From assembly GCA_937872385.1 (NCBI GenBank), contig CALMSO010000047.1:1-64000 (forward strand): a stretch of 64,000 nt of DNA. Direction: 5' to 3'. This DNA comes from an uncultured Saprospiraceae bacterium (GTDB taxonomy: Bacteria; Bacteroidota; Bacteroidia; Chitinophagales; Saprospiraceae). The position numbers were made by a program, and so were the translations under genes. Shown here piece after piece: positions 16,920 through 25,908 of the stretch (the first letter of the stretch is position 1; every line of letters begins with the position of its first letter). The notes beneath the pieces are model-generated. The model saw only the letters and a program-made list of their open reading frames with translations. It had not been told where the DNA came from and made no database searches.

Positions 16920-17175
16920 TTGGCGGTTCGCTGTTCGCTGTTCGCAATATAAAATAGTGGTAGTAAAATTTTAATTGGGTGTATAAGTAATGTTAGTTGT
17001 TAATTGTTATTGGGGACAAGGTTTAAAAAGGTTGATAGGGAAATGGGGTTTATGGTTTAGAAGGTTTAGAGGGTTTAGAAAGGGTGATGGGTCATAGGTG
17101 ATAGTGTATCGTTCTGAGGTCTGGCAGTTGGCATCTAAAATCTATCGTCTATTATCTATTATCTAAAATCTGGCA
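16920..17175 (+). repeat. Mosaic heptamer repeat element, copy A
   Basis: Fills most of the 492-bp gap before ald. In order it holds three GTTCGCT-type units (16925-16944), a unique stretch, a GTTTAAAAAGGTTGATAGGG block (17020-17040), nonamer GGTTTAGAA/GGGTTTAGA units (17054-17083) and a run of 7-bp units of form CTNNNNT such as CTATCGT, CTATTAT, CTAAAAT and CTGGCAT (17120-17175). The same unit types recur in copies B to E. The core and the palindromic end are missing here. Confidence 0.75.
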
Positions 17176-17320
17176 TATAGACTTGCAATCGTGCATTTAC
17201 AACTTGACAAAAGTGCTTTAGCAAAAGTCCTGCATCCGATAAATAAAAAAGTGGTTTGCTCGCTGCACATCACTCCCAATCGAATATTCCTCGCATAGCA
17301 ATACATTGCAAAAGGTTTTT

Positions 17321-17328
17321 TATTTTTG
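17321..17328 (+). promoter_or_regulatory. Possible -7 box for ald
   Basis: TATTTTTG matches TAnnTTTG 76 bp before the ald start. No TTG lies at the right distance upstream, so support is limited. Confidence 0.35.
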
Positions 17329-17403
17329 CGCAACTTTTGTGCAACCCACCAACAGGGAATCGCATGAATATCCAATTCCTAATCGAATAAAATACGGTAA
17401 AAC

Positions 17404-18510
17404 ATGATTATTGGCGTTCCAAAAGAAATCAAGGACAACGAAAACCGGGTGGCGCTCACCCCGGCAGGTGCGTACGAACTTACTAAGCGCGGGCACACCG
17501 TTTATGTAGAAACCATGGCCGGTGAAGGCAGTGGTTTTCACGATGCAGAATATGAAGAGGCAGGTGCCAAACTGATGGGTACGGCCCCGGAAGTATTCGA
17601 CATTGCCGAGATGATAATGAAAGTGAAAGAACCAATTGAGCAGGAGTACAAGCTCATCAAGAAAGACCAGTTGGTATTCACCTATTTCCACTTTGCGTCT
17701 TACAAGCCCCTGACGCACGCCATGATCGAAAGTGGCGCCGTCTGCCTTGCTTACGAAACGGTGGAACTCCCCGATCGCAGTTTGCCGCTGTTGGTGCCTA
17801 TGTCGGAAGTAGCCGGTAGAATGGCCATTCAACAAGGTGCTAAATATTTGGAAAAACCTATCAAGGGACGCGGCGTGCTGCTGGGCGGCGTACCGGGCGT
17901 GCCTCCGGGCAAGGTGCTCATTCTCGGCGGCGGTATTGTAGGTACACAAGCAGCCAAAATGGCGGCGGGCCTTGGCGCTCAAGTTATTATTATGGACATT
18001 AACCTCTCGCGGCTGCGGCATCTGGCAGATATTATGCCTGCCAATGTTACTACCCTTTATTCTAATGAATATAATATTCGGCGGCACATCCAAGATTCTG
18101 ACCTGATCGTGGGCGCGGTGCTCATCCCCGGTGCTAAGGCACCCAATCTGATTACCCGTGATATGCTCAAAATGATGCGCCCCGGTACCGTACTGGTGGA
18201 CGTAGCAGTGGATCAAGGCGGTTGCATCGAAACTTGCCGCCCTACTACCCACGCTGACCCGACTTTCATCATTGACGATGTGGTGCATTATTGCGTAGCC
18301 AATATGCCCGGCGCAGTGCCTTATACTTCTACCATTGCCCTGACCAACGCTACCCTACCCTACGCTTTGCAATTGGCCGATAAGGGCTGGGTGAAAGCCT
18401 GCCAGGAAAATACGTCGCTGAAGCTGGGGCTAAATGTTGTAAAAGGAAAAGTTGTTTACGCCGGCGTAGCGGAAGCATTTGGCTTGCCTTTGGAAGCGAT
18501 AGAATGGTAG
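17404..18510 (+). CDS. ald: Alanine dehydrogenase
   Basis: NAD-dependent L-alanine/pyruvate interconversion, a cytosolic hexamer in relatives. The 368 residues show the MIIGVPKEIKDNENRVALTP N-terminus, substrate-binding Lys75 (MKVKEP), catalytic His96 (FTYFHFAS), the NAD-binding GGGIVGTQAA at about 172-181 and the C-terminal VADMP-like VANMPGAVPYTST block. All key residues are intact. It is a single gene between repeat-rich intergenic regions. Its likely role is alanine catabolism or nitrogen and redox balance. Confidence 0.97.
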   Translation: MIIGVPKEIKDNENRVALTPAGAYELTKRGHTVYVETMAGEGSGFHDAEYEEAGAKLMGTAPEVFDIAEMIMKVKEPIEQEYKLIKKDQLVFTYFHFASYKPLTHAMIESGAVCLAYETVELPDRSLPLLVPMSEVAGRMAIQQGAKYLEKPIKGRGVLLGGVPGVPPGKVLILGGGIVGTQAAKMAAGLGAQVIIMDINLSRLRHLADIMPANVTTLYSNEYNIRRHIQDSDLIVGAVLIPGAKAPNLITRDMLKMMRPGTVLVDVAVDQGGCIETCRPTTHADPTFIIDDVVHYCVANMPGAVPYTSTIALTNATLPYALQLADKGWVKACQENTSLKLGLNVVKGKVVYAGVAEAFGLPLEAIEW

Positions 18511-18517
18511 TAAAAAA

Positions 18518-18627
18518 GGGTGAGCAGATACATAACAATACCGCTTTCAATGTAAGATATGCTGCTTGCGGTTTGCTATTCGCCGTTCGCGGTTCGCAAT
18601 TGAAAACAGTATCATATCTGCTCACCC
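18518..18627. repeat. Inverted repeat enclosing heptamer run (copy F), possible bidirectional terminator
   Basis: Perfect 13-bp arms GGGTGAGCAGATA (18518-18530) and TATCTGCTCACCC (18615-18627) sit between two convergent genes. The loop holds reverse-oriented 7-bp units of the GCGAACN type (18568-18597). Confidence 0.65.
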
Positions 18628-18644
18628 CAATTCCATCACTAACG

Positions 18645-21026
18645 CTAATTCACTTTGCGCAGAGTACCGTTCACGTCTTCTACAATGAAAGCATCTTTGA
18701 AGCCAGCGGCGCGTGCCGAGCGTAATACTTGTCGCGCTTCTTCTACGGTGGCATAAGCGGCAAGGTATTTCACGGTAAAATTGTTGCGCTTGACGTCTTC
18801 TATTCGTCCCAAACCTTCTAATTTCGCTGCATCAAAATTGCGCGCATCCCGATAAGCGGCTAACTGTATTTTATAACGACCGGAGGTAGCCGTTGGTGGC
18901 GGCGTGGTTGGTGAGGGTGTTTTTGGTGTCAGATCGGTAGCTGGGGCGCCTATCTGCCCGCCTTGTTCTTGCACGATGAATGCCTCTCGGTAGCCCTGGT
19001 TTTTTACTAATCCTAACACACGCTCGGCCTCTTCGCGGGTAGCATAGGTGCCCATTCGGATACGATAGATACTGCCATCCTGCCGGTAGTAAATATTCCC
19101 AATATTATTCAAGCCAGCAAATCCCTCCAGATTGGGACGGCTCATAGCTGCTAATTGCACCGCAAATCCTTCAGCTACGGTGGTCGGAGCTCCACTTTTC
19201 ACCCCAATATCAGATAATGGTACATCCGTCACCACGGCATCGGTTGGTATCATAGAGATCACCCCCAGCGCATCCCGATCAAAACTGCTGCCCACGCGCA
19301 CGGTGCGGTTGATGTCGCGGTAGCCGGGGCGCGAATAACGCACGATATAGGTAGTGTTGGGGCTGAGCGCCAACATATAATCGCCGTTGAGGTCGGTGCG
19401 CATGGTCATTACATTGCCGGTGGTTTGGTTCGTAGCTGTGACCGTTGCCTCATCCAATGGCAGTCGAGTGGTATAGCTTACAATGCGCCCCAAGTATTCT
19501 TCTCCAATGCGAGGCAACAAGATTTCAAACTCGCGGTTTTGCTGCAGCTCAGACATAGACAATTGCAACCCGCGACTCAGGTAGCCATCTCGCCGAATGA
19601 GCAAATTACATTGCAAACCGCGCACTGCCTGAAACGTATAAACGCCTTGTGCATCAACGGTAAAGGCGCCTTCGCGGCAAGCAGAAAAATCAATCACGGC
19701 ATTGGGCAATGCTGCGCCAGTGGCTGCGTCTTTTACTCTAATTGTCACATTATCAGCTGATTGGCTCGCGCGATAGATATCTTCGCTGCCTCTGCCCCCA
19801 ACCCGATTCGACACTAAATAACCAACGTTCCGCGTTTTTTCAAAAATAAAACCATAATCGTCGCGGGGCGAATTGATGCCATTGCCCATGTGAAAAATGC
19901 GCACCCAACGCCCGTTGGCTTGTTCCGCCCGAAAAATATCATAACCGCCCAGCCCTTCGTGCCAGTCGGAAGAAAAATACAACATTTCGCCATCGTTGAA
20001 AGGCGTAACTTCATTGCCAGGCGAATTGACCACCGGCCCGAGGTTTTGGGGTGCCCCCCAGTTATTGGTTGTTCCTACCCGGTAACTCACGTAAATATCG
20101 TACCCGCCAAAGCCATCCAGCCGGTCGGATGCGAAATACAGGGCATTGCCATCGGGAGAAAAACTCGGAAAACCCACCGAGAAATCGGTGCCATTGTAAG
20201 GAAAAGGTATAGGATTAATCCAATCGCCAGATGAGCTGATTTCAGCTATAAAAATGCTCAAATCCATACCACTGGAGGCAATGTGACGGGTGCCGTCCGC
20301 AAAATTGTTTTTGGTGTAAGCCACCCATTTGCCATCGCGGCTAAAAGACACGGGCCCTTCGTTGAAAACGTTTTTGGCGTCACTTTTCAGAAAAAAAGGA
20401 GATTCGAGAAAGCCGTTTCTGCCAATGTTGGCGATGAACAACTGGTTGTTGGCACCTCCCGTCCAGTTGGTGCTGGTGCGCTGTATGTCCATACGCGCTG
20501 ACGAAAACACGACTTGGCTATTGCCAAAAAAGGCGGGGCCAAAGTCTGAGGCCGAAGAGTTGATAAATTCACCGGTCACGGTATATTTGGAGGGCACATT
20601 CTGTTGATTGGTAGCAAAATTGCAACTTTGCGCATAGTGATTGCCCTCTACGGGGCTGCTTTTTGCGTATTCTAAGTACTCGCGCCGCGCTGCGTCGTAT
20701 TGCCCCATGGCTTTGAGTACGTGCCCATATTGCAGCCTGAAGATAGGATCGAGCCGGCGTTGTTGGGCAATGGCGTGGGCGTAATATTTGGCTGCTTCTT
20801 CCATTTGATTGAGATGGCGATAGCAATCGGCGAGCTTGGCTAAAGCCTCTACTTCATTGGGGCGACGCTCTAAGGCTTCTTTATACGATTGAATGGCGAG
20901 ATTGAAAGCCCGCAAGTCGTACTGTTTGTTGGCTTTGCCCAAAGGCCCTTGGAATAATTGTCCGAAAGCGGTGCAGCTCAGTGAAAGAGCTAATAAAATA
21001 AGCCCGATTTGCTTAGTTATACGCAT
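18645..21026 (-). CDS. Envelope protein with TPR, PD40 propeller, CarboxypepD-like and two SPOR domains
   Basis: A 793-residue exported protein (signal MRITKQIGLILLALSLSCTAFG). Order of parts: TPR repeats at about 25-120; a WD40-like PD40 beta-propeller at about 160-430 with repeated SFSRDGKWVAYT, SFSPDGNALYFASDRLDGFGGYDIY and YFSSDWHEGLGGYDIF; CarboxypepD-regulatory-like folds at about 435-615; a SPOR domain at 630-695 and a second at 725-790. The first three parts match the PorE-type architecture of Bacteroidota, but the usual C-terminal OmpA domain is replaced by SPOR repeats, which bind denuded peptidoglycan. A periplasmic scaffold role is inferred. ATG 21026 starts the signal peptide. 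Confidence 0.85.
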   Translation of the reverse strand: MRITKQIGLILLALSLSCTAFGQLFQGPLGKANKQYDLRAFNLAIQSYKEALERRPNEVEALAKLADCYRHLNQMEEAAKYYAHAIAQQRRLDPIFRLQYGHVLKAMGQYDAARREYLEYAKSSPVEGNHYAQSCNFATNQQNVPSKYTVTGEFINSSASDFGPAFFGNSQVVFSSARMDIQRTSTNWTGGANNQLFIANIGRNGFLESPFFLKSDAKNVFNEGPVSFSRDGKWVAYTKNNFADGTRHIASSGMDLSIFIAEISSSGDWINPIPFPYNGTDFSVGFPSFSPDGNALYFASDRLDGFGGYDIYVSYRVGTTNNWGAPQNLGPVVNSPGNEVTPFNDGEMLYFSSDWHEGLGGYDIFRAEQANGRWVRIFHMGNGINSPRDDYGFIFEKTRNVGYLVSNRVGGRGSEDIYRASQSADNVTIRVKDAATGAALPNAVIDFSACREGAFTVDAQGVYTFQAVRGLQCNLLIRRDGYLSRGLQLSMSELQQNREFEILLPRIGEEYLGRIVSYTTRLPLDEATVTATNQTTGNVMTMRTDLNGDYMLALSPNTTYIVRYSRPGYRDINRTVRVGSSFDRDALGVISMIPTDAVVTDVPLSDIGVKSGAPTTVAEGFAVQLAAMSRPNLEGFAGLNNIGNIYYRQDGSIYRIRMGTYATREEAERVLGLVKNQGYREAFIVQEQGGQIGAPATDLTPKTPSPTTPPPTATSGRYKIQLAAYRDARNFDAAKLEGLGRIEDVKRNNFTVKYLAAYATVEEARQVLRSARAAGFKDAFIVEDVNGTLRKVN

Positions 21027-21255
21027 AGTGATACAGGATTTTTGGTCATTTGATTTTGGATAAGGCCCGGTAGCGCTCCAGGCCACTGATAATATTTCTG
21101 TTATGCAATTTAATACAAAATCCGCCGAAAAGTCGTTTTTATTTATATTAAAATCAAAACATTACAAAAACAACTGCAAAAAGTGATATATTCGAGGCAT
21201 TTGCGCATAAATTCGTCATTGCCAAAACGTTATTTTATTATACAAATTGCTCATT

Positions 21256-21477
21256 ATGAAAAAGCTGTTGGTATTTTTATTATTTGCTTTACCATTATTA
21301 GCCGTTACTTGCCGCAAAACGGCCCTTGCGGATGATTGCCTTGGCATTGCCTCACCGGATACCGTTTGCATTGAAATTTATCAACCTGTTTGTGGCTGTG
21401 ATGGCAATACCTATCCTAATGAATGCTACGCCCAACGAGCAGGCGTGCGCACTTGGGCGGAGGGTGCCTGCCAGTAG
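21256..21477 (+). CDS. Kazal-type serine protease inhibitor lipoprotein
   Basis: A 73-residue lipoprotein with lipobox LLAVTC ending at Cys19. The mature part is a single Kazal domain: conserved PVCGCDGNTYPNECYAQRAGV with Cys spacing of the family and a final Cys in EGACQ. Kazal domains bind serine proteases by a canonical loop; a role in shielding the cell from its own or a competitor's secreted proteases is inference. ATG 21256 is preferred over TTG 21247. The stop lies 10 bp before the convergent transpeptidase end. Confidence 0.82.
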   Translation: MKKLLVFLLFALPLLAVTCRKTALADDCLGIASPDTVCIEIYQPVCGCDGNTYPNECYAQRAGVRTWAEGACQ

Positions 21478-21487
21478 CTCGCCCATA

Positions 21488-23347
21488 TTACCAACCGATG
21501 CCGTAATCTTCGCCGTGATTGCTGGAGCCACCCCACATGGAGCCATTCTTCCAATCGAAGAAAATAGCATTGATGGGGCCGGAGGTGCGGGCATCTACTT
21601 CGAGTTTGTAGCCCATATTTCTAAGTTGTTTGCGTACCCAGGGCGGTGTCTGTTCTTGAATCAGCATGACGCCTCGACGTATTTCGTGCTCGCCAAAAGA
21701 AGCTCGCATCTGAAAGGAATTTATATTAGCTGCTTCGGCCGCCTCCTGCACATTCATACCAAATTCGACCATGTTAAGAAAGAATTGCAACAGGTTCTGA
21801 TCTTGGCTGTCGCCACCCTGTACCGCAAAAGACAAGTAAGGCTTGCCGTCTTTCAAGGCCATAGTAGGCGTCAGCGTTACCCTGGGGCGCTTGCCGGGTT
21901 CTACCACATTGAAAGGGCTTTCTGCTTCCTGCAATACAAAACTTTGCATCCGCTGGCTGAGGCCTACGCCCGTATTGCCGGCAATGACCGCTGGAATCCA
22001 GCCGCCACTCGGCGTGATAGATACTACCCAACCTTCGGCATCAGCCGCTTGCACCGTGGTAGTACCCATGTAAAAAGAAGCGTCGCGCGGAAATTCTTCA
22101 TCTTCGTGAAAACGCAGCGAGGGCGCGTAGGAAACATCTTTATTCCAAGCTTTTAAATAATCCAAATAGGGATTGGTTTTGCCTTCAAACGGATAGGGAT
22201 CGCCGGGGGCTACATTCGGGTCATTTTTTTCTAATTGCATCTGCTGCACTCTTTGCTTGGCATATTCTTTGGAAAGCAAGCCCTGCATAGGTTCTTCCGG
22301 TGCAAAGCGCGGATCGCCATAGTAAAAATCGCGGTCGGCAAAGGTCATGTTCATCACTTGGTACAAGGCGTGCAGGTATTTTGCAGAATTATATTCCATA
22401 CAGTTGAGGTCGAGTTGTTCCATCATATTGAGCGCTTGCAGCAGCACGGGCCCCTGCGTCCAGGAGGTGAGTTTATACACTTCAATGCCCTTATAATTAA
22501 CCGATACCGGTTCTTCAATAAATACCTTCCAATTAGCGAGGTCGGCTTTGGTTATCAATCCTCCTTGCTCTTGCGTGCCGCGCACCAATTCATCGGCAAT
22601 ATCGCCTTTATAAAAACGATCGTAAGCAGCGTAAATAGCTGCCTTGCGCGACTGCCCCTTGCGCAGGGCTGCGGCCTCGGCGTCCACCATTTTTTGCAAG
22701 GTATTGAGCAAATCCGTTTGCCGGAAAATCTCACCCGCATAAGGCGCTTCGCGCTCTTCCGATCCTAAGTGCGGCAGATATACTTTGGCAGAATAAGGCC
22801 AATCCTTGATGCGTTTTTTATGCTGTTCCATGCTGTTGGCGGTTTGTGCCTCGATGGGGTAGCCAGCGGCCATTTCCATTGCTGGTTTCAAAACCTGTTG
22901 CAAACTCATGGTGCCATATTCAGCCAACATAGTGAGCAAGCCACCAGGCGTACCCGGCGTCACCGCCGCGAGGGGGCCGTATTGCGGAGGGTATTTCATG
23001 TCTTTTCCAAGAAAAAAATCAGCCGTAGCACCCGTTGGCGCCACGCCTAAAGCATTGATACCGATTACTTTACCTGTTTTCGGATTGTAAATAAGCGCTT
23101 GCGTTTCGCCGCCCCAGCTCAGTACGTCCCACATAGTGCAGGTAGCTGCCAGCATCGCGCAGGCCGCGTCCACGGCATTGCCGCCTTGATTGAAAATAGT
23201 AGCTCCGGCCGTAGCCGCCAATGGTTTGCCGGTGATGGCCATCCATTGTTTGGCGTGCAAAACCGGTTTTTGGGTGCGCTGCCCCGACAGCCCTGGTAGC
23301 AAAACAAAAAGAAACAAAAGCGCCGAAAAGTATTTGATAATCCGCAT
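21488..23347 (-). CDS. Divergent gamma-glutamyltranspeptidase family protein
   Basis: A 619-residue exported protein (signal peptide MRIIKYFSALLFLFVLLPGLSG) of the gamma-glutamyltransferase Ntn-hydrolase family. Family blocks are present: IFNQGGNAVDAACAMLAAT, TPGTPGGLLTMLAEYGTMSL, ITKADLANWKV and, at the cleavage junction, MGTTTVQAADAEGWVVSIT. The nucleophile Thr is retained, but the neighbouring TTHxSVVD residues read TTTVQAAD, and PSSSGG becomes WTQGPVLLQ, so substrate specificity probably differs from the classical enzyme at 11043. ATG 23347 begins the signal peptide. Glutathione may not be the substrate. Confidence 0.85.
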   Translation of the reverse strand: MRIIKYFSALLFLFVLLPGLSGQRTQKPVLHAKQWMAITGKPLAATAGATIFNQGGNAVDAACAMLAATCTMWDVLSWGGETQALIYNPKTGKVIGINALGVAPTGATADFFLGKDMKYPPQYGPLAAVTPGTPGGLLTMLAEYGTMSLQQVLKPAMEMAAGYPIEAQTANSMEQHKKRIKDWPYSAKVYLPHLGSEEREAPYAGEIFRQTDLLNTLQKMVDAEAAALRKGQSRKAAIYAAYDRFYKGDIADELVRGTQEQGGLITKADLANWKVFIEEPVSVNYKGIEVYKLTSWTQGPVLLQALNMMEQLDLNCMEYNSAKYLHALYQVMNMTFADRDFYYGDPRFAPEEPMQGLLSKEYAKQRVQQMQLEKNDPNVAPGDPYPFEGKTNPYLDYLKAWNKDVSYAPSLRFHEDEEFPRDASFYMGTTTVQAADAEGWVVSITPSGGWIPAVIAGNTGVGLSQRMQSFVLQEAESPFNVVEPGKRPRVTLTPTMALKDGKPYLSFAVQGGDSQDQNLLQFFLNMVEFGMNVQEAAEAANINSFQMRASFGEHEIRRGVMLIQEQTPPWVRKQLRNMGYKLEVDARTSGPINAIFFDWKNGSMWGGSSNHGEDYGIGW

Positions 23348-23632
23348 TTTACAAACAGTTTTAAATGTTTTAGAACTAAAATACGCTGACAATGTAAGCA
23401 TTTTTACGATTTCAACCTGCATCAGGCATCAGAAAAGCCGCCTCGAAGCGCTTCTCCAATTCTGTGAGATATACTTGTCCTTTTTTAGAAAAAATGGCTA
23501 CTTTTACAATGTTGTTAAGCGGGTTTTAATTAAATAAAATGCTGTTTTATAATTTGTAAAACGCTCAAAATCAGATATTTTTACAAAATAATCACTTTTG
23601 CAAGAGCCAGAAACATTAAAAAAAACGCCACT

Positions 23633-23959
23633 ATGCAAGCACCTTTCATACAACTGTCAGAGCTGCCGGAAAAGGAAATTATGCCCGGTTTTTTTGGTCG
23701 TATGATTCACACCGACGGCGTCACAGTAGCGCATTTTCGCATTCTGAAGGGTAGCATCCTGCCGGAGCACCATCATAGCAATGAGCAAGTAACCAACGTC
23801 ATTTCCGGCGAGCTCGAAATGACCATCGGCGGCCAGACGCATGTCTGCAAAGCTGGCGAATCGGCGGCCATACCCCCCCACGTACCCCACTCGGGCCGTG
23901 CACTGACGGACTGCTACGTGATAGATGTGTTTCGCCCTACCCGCGACGACTATCGCTAA
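23633..23959 (+). CDS. Cupin domain protein
   Basis: A 108-residue single-domain cupin, cytosolic. The metal-binding motifs are present: motif 1 PEHHHSNEQVTNVISGELE with His46, His48 and Glu51, and motif 2 with PPHVPHSGRA (His86). This is the small, substrate-unassigned cupin_2 type. It starts a tight same-strand cluster with the rRNA/tRNA methyltransferase-like gene 17 bp downstream, though a functional link is not evident. Confidence 0.85.
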   Translation: MQAPFIQLSELPEKEIMPGFFGRMIHTDGVTVAHFRILKGSILPEHHHSNEQVTNVISGELEMTIGGQTHVCKAGESAAIPPHVPHSGRALTDCYVIDVFRPTRDDYR

Positions 23960-23976
23960 GCGCCACTTGTATCATC

Positions 23977-24513
23977 ATGCGCAAACGTAGCCTCAGCGAA
24001 CTCAATCGCCTCAGCGTAGCGGAATTTAAAACCCGCCCCAAAACGCCCATCGTGTTGGTGCTCGACAACGTGCGCTCGGCCCTCAATGTCGGCTCGGCTT
24101 TTCGCACCGCCGATGCCTTTGCCATAGAACGAATTTTTCTTTGCGGCATCACTGCTCAACCACCCAACAAAGAAATTAACAAAACGGCGCTGGGCGCTAC
24201 CGAAACCGTAGCTTGGACGTATAATTCTGACCCGGCAGAAGTGGTAAAAAAATTACAATCCGATGGCTATCAAGTACTTGCAGCAGAGCAAGCGGAAGGG
24301 AGTATCCAGCTCCAAGATTTTGTGCCTCTTCGAAGCGAAAAATACGCTTTGGTATTTGGTAATGAAGTAAATGGAGTGAGCGAATCGGTAATGGATTTAG
24401 TAAATAATTGTATAGAAATTCCGCAATTTGGCACAAAACATTCACTAAATATCTCGGTTTGCGTAGGTATCGTGGTTTGGGAATTATTCATAAAAATACT
24501 AAATGCTAAATAA
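23977..24513 (+). CDS. TrmH/SpoU family RNA methyltransferase
   Basis: A 178-residue SPOUT-fold 2'-O-ribose methyltransferase. Motif 1 is NVGSAFRTADAFAIERIFLCG (from residue 37), motif 2 ALVFGNEVNGVSE (about 124-136) and motif 3 IPQFGTKHSLNISVCVGIVVWELF, which forms the SAM-binding knot. It is short, with no N-terminal extension. The target could be tRNA or rRNA. It sits 2 bp before pgeF. Confidence 0.88.
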   Translation: MRKRSLSELNRLSVAEFKTRPKTPIVLVLDNVRSALNVGSAFRTADAFAIERIFLCGITAQPPNKEINKTALGATETVAWTYNSDPAEVVKKLQSDGYQVLAAEQAEGSIQLQDFVPLRSEKYALVFGNEVNGVSESVMDLVNNCIEIPQFGTKHSLNISVCVGIVVWELFIKILNAK

Positions 24514-24515
24514 AA

Positions 24516-25262
24516 ATGGCTTCCTGGCACAAACCCACTATTTTTGGGGCTTTTCCAAATATCATTGCCGCCCAGAGCACCCGCAGTGGCGGCGTGAGCG
24601 CGCCCCCCTTTCACAGCCTAAACCTCAGCTTCCGGGTGCATGATGACGAGGAAAATGTACGCGAAAATCGTCGGATATTTTATAATGGACTCGGTATTGA
24701 CCTCCAGGAAGTAGCCGCTACCCGGCAAGTGCACGGCGATCGCATTCTGTACGCGCCCGAAGCTGGCGAATACGAAGGTTTTGACGCCTTGGTCAGCGAC
24801 CGGAAAAACGTTTTTCTGTCGGTCAGCATTGCCGATTGCACCCCACTATTGCTTTTTGATGCAGCGCACCACGTAGTGGCGTCCGTACACGCGGGCTGGC
24901 GCGGCACGGTAGAGGGCATTGCCTATAAGACGTTGGAAGTGATGCAAATGCAGTTTGGCACTCGGCCGGAGGACTGTTTTGCCTTTATCGGCGCTTGTAT
25001 TGATGAATGCAGCTATGAAGTAGATGCCGATGTTGCCGACCATTTTCCCGAAAATTTCAAGCGATATGATGCAGAAAAAAGAAAGTTTTTTGTAAATTTG
25101 AAAGCTGGAAATAAGGAGCAATTGCAGGTTTTTGGTATCCCTGAAGAGCAAATTGAAGTATCACCTTATTCAACGGTATTACACAATGACCGTTTTTTTT
25201 CGTACCGCGCCGAGCAAGGAACTACCGGCCGCATGATGGCGGTCATTGGGCTGAGAGGATGA
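24516..25262 (+). CDS. pgeF: Peptidoglycan editing factor PgeF (YfiH/laccase-domain)
   Basis: A 248-residue multicopper-oxidase-like-fold protein that removes misincorporated serine from peptidoglycan precursors in E. coli. The metal-site residues are all present: His73 (QVHGD), Cys108 (IADCTP) and His125 (HAGWRGT). GACIDECSYEV at about 154-164 and the C-terminal FFSYRAEQGTTGRMMAVI are family hallmarks. It follows the trmH-like gene by 2 bp, so the two are very likely co-transcribed. Confidence 0.93.
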   Translation: MASWHKPTIFGAFPNIIAAQSTRSGGVSAPPFHSLNLSFRVHDDEENVRENRRIFYNGLGIDLQEVAATRQVHGDRILYAPEAGEYEGFDALVSDRKNVFLSVSIADCTPLLLFDAAHHVVASVHAGWRGTVEGIAYKTLEVMQMQFGTRPEDCFAFIGACIDECSYEVDADVADHFPENFKRYDAEKRKFFVNLKAGNKEQLQVFGIPEEQIEVSPYSTVLHNDRFFSYRAEQGTTGRMMAVIGLRG

Positions 25263-25308
25263 TTTTTTTTATTTACCATCGGTTAATACAAACTAAATAA
25301 ACATCAAC

Positions 25309-25908
25309 ATGGCGGCGAATATTTATCAACTCAAAATTGCGTTGGCGGGCGCTCCCAAGCCTGTCTGGCGCGTGGTGGAAGTGTCGTCTGATACGTCTTT
25401 TTATTTACTGCACTGTATCATTCAGGGTGCTATGGGCTGGGAAAACGGGCATTTGCATCAGTTTATTACCAAAGACCGGCGTTTTCTGGGTATCCCCTCG
25501 AGTGAGGATTTTTTTGAAGTAGAAGATGCACGGAAGATAAAATTATCAGATGAATTATTAGCAGAAAAAGACACTATTATTTACGAATATGATTTTGGCG
25601 ATAGCTGGGAACATAAAGTTACCTTGCAAAAAGTGCTAGCCCCTGCCGCCGGCGTTGCATATCCGCAATTGGTAAAAGGAAAAAATGCCTGCCCACCGGA
25701 AGATTGTGGCGGCGTGTGGGGCTACGCTGAATTGTTGGAAACGCTACAAAACCCTGACAGTAAGGATTATGGACATATGTGTGAATGGTTGGGTATAGAA
25801 TCAGGCAGCGACCTCGATCCGACCTATTTTGATATAGAAAAACAAACCAAAGAAATGCACACTATGTATGCAAGAGGGAAAAAACTGAAAGGAAAGGAGT
25901 TTTTCTGA
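25309..25908 (+). CDS. Plasmid pRiA4b ORF-3 family protein
   Basis: A 199-residue protein matching the PRiA4_ORF3-like domain: YQLKIALAGAPKPVWRVVEV at the N-terminus, HCIIQGAMGWENGHLHQF (about 43-60), YEYDFGDSWEHKVTLQ (about 84-99), and CPPEDCGGVWGYAELL (125-140). The family is common on chromosomes and plasmids; its biochemical role is unknown. It is followed directly by repeat copy B. Confidence 0.88.
   Translation: MAANIYQLKIALAGAPKPVWRVVEVSSDTSFYLLHCIIQGAMGWENGHLHQFITKDRRFLGIPSSEDFFEVEDARKIKLSDELLAEKDTIIYEYDFGDSWEHKVTLQKVLAPAAGVAYPQLVKGKNACPPEDCGGVWGYAELLETLQNPDSKDYGHMCEWLGIESGSDLDPTYFDIEKQTKEMHTMYARGKKLKGKEFF

Noticed and set aside
16920..17175. CRISPR array
   Set aside because: Units are 7 or 9 bp, with no 28-37 bp repeats, no regular spacers and no cas genes in the window.
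17320..18288. 322-codon minus-strand frame across ald
   Set aside because: It is fully antisense to the intact alanine dehydrogenase and has an odd His/Cys-rich composition typical of shadow frames.
21326..22156. 276-codon plus-strand frame overlapping the Kazal gene and the transpeptidase gene
   Set aside because: It is antisense to a well-supported enzyme and in another frame of the Kazal gene; no domain is recognisable.
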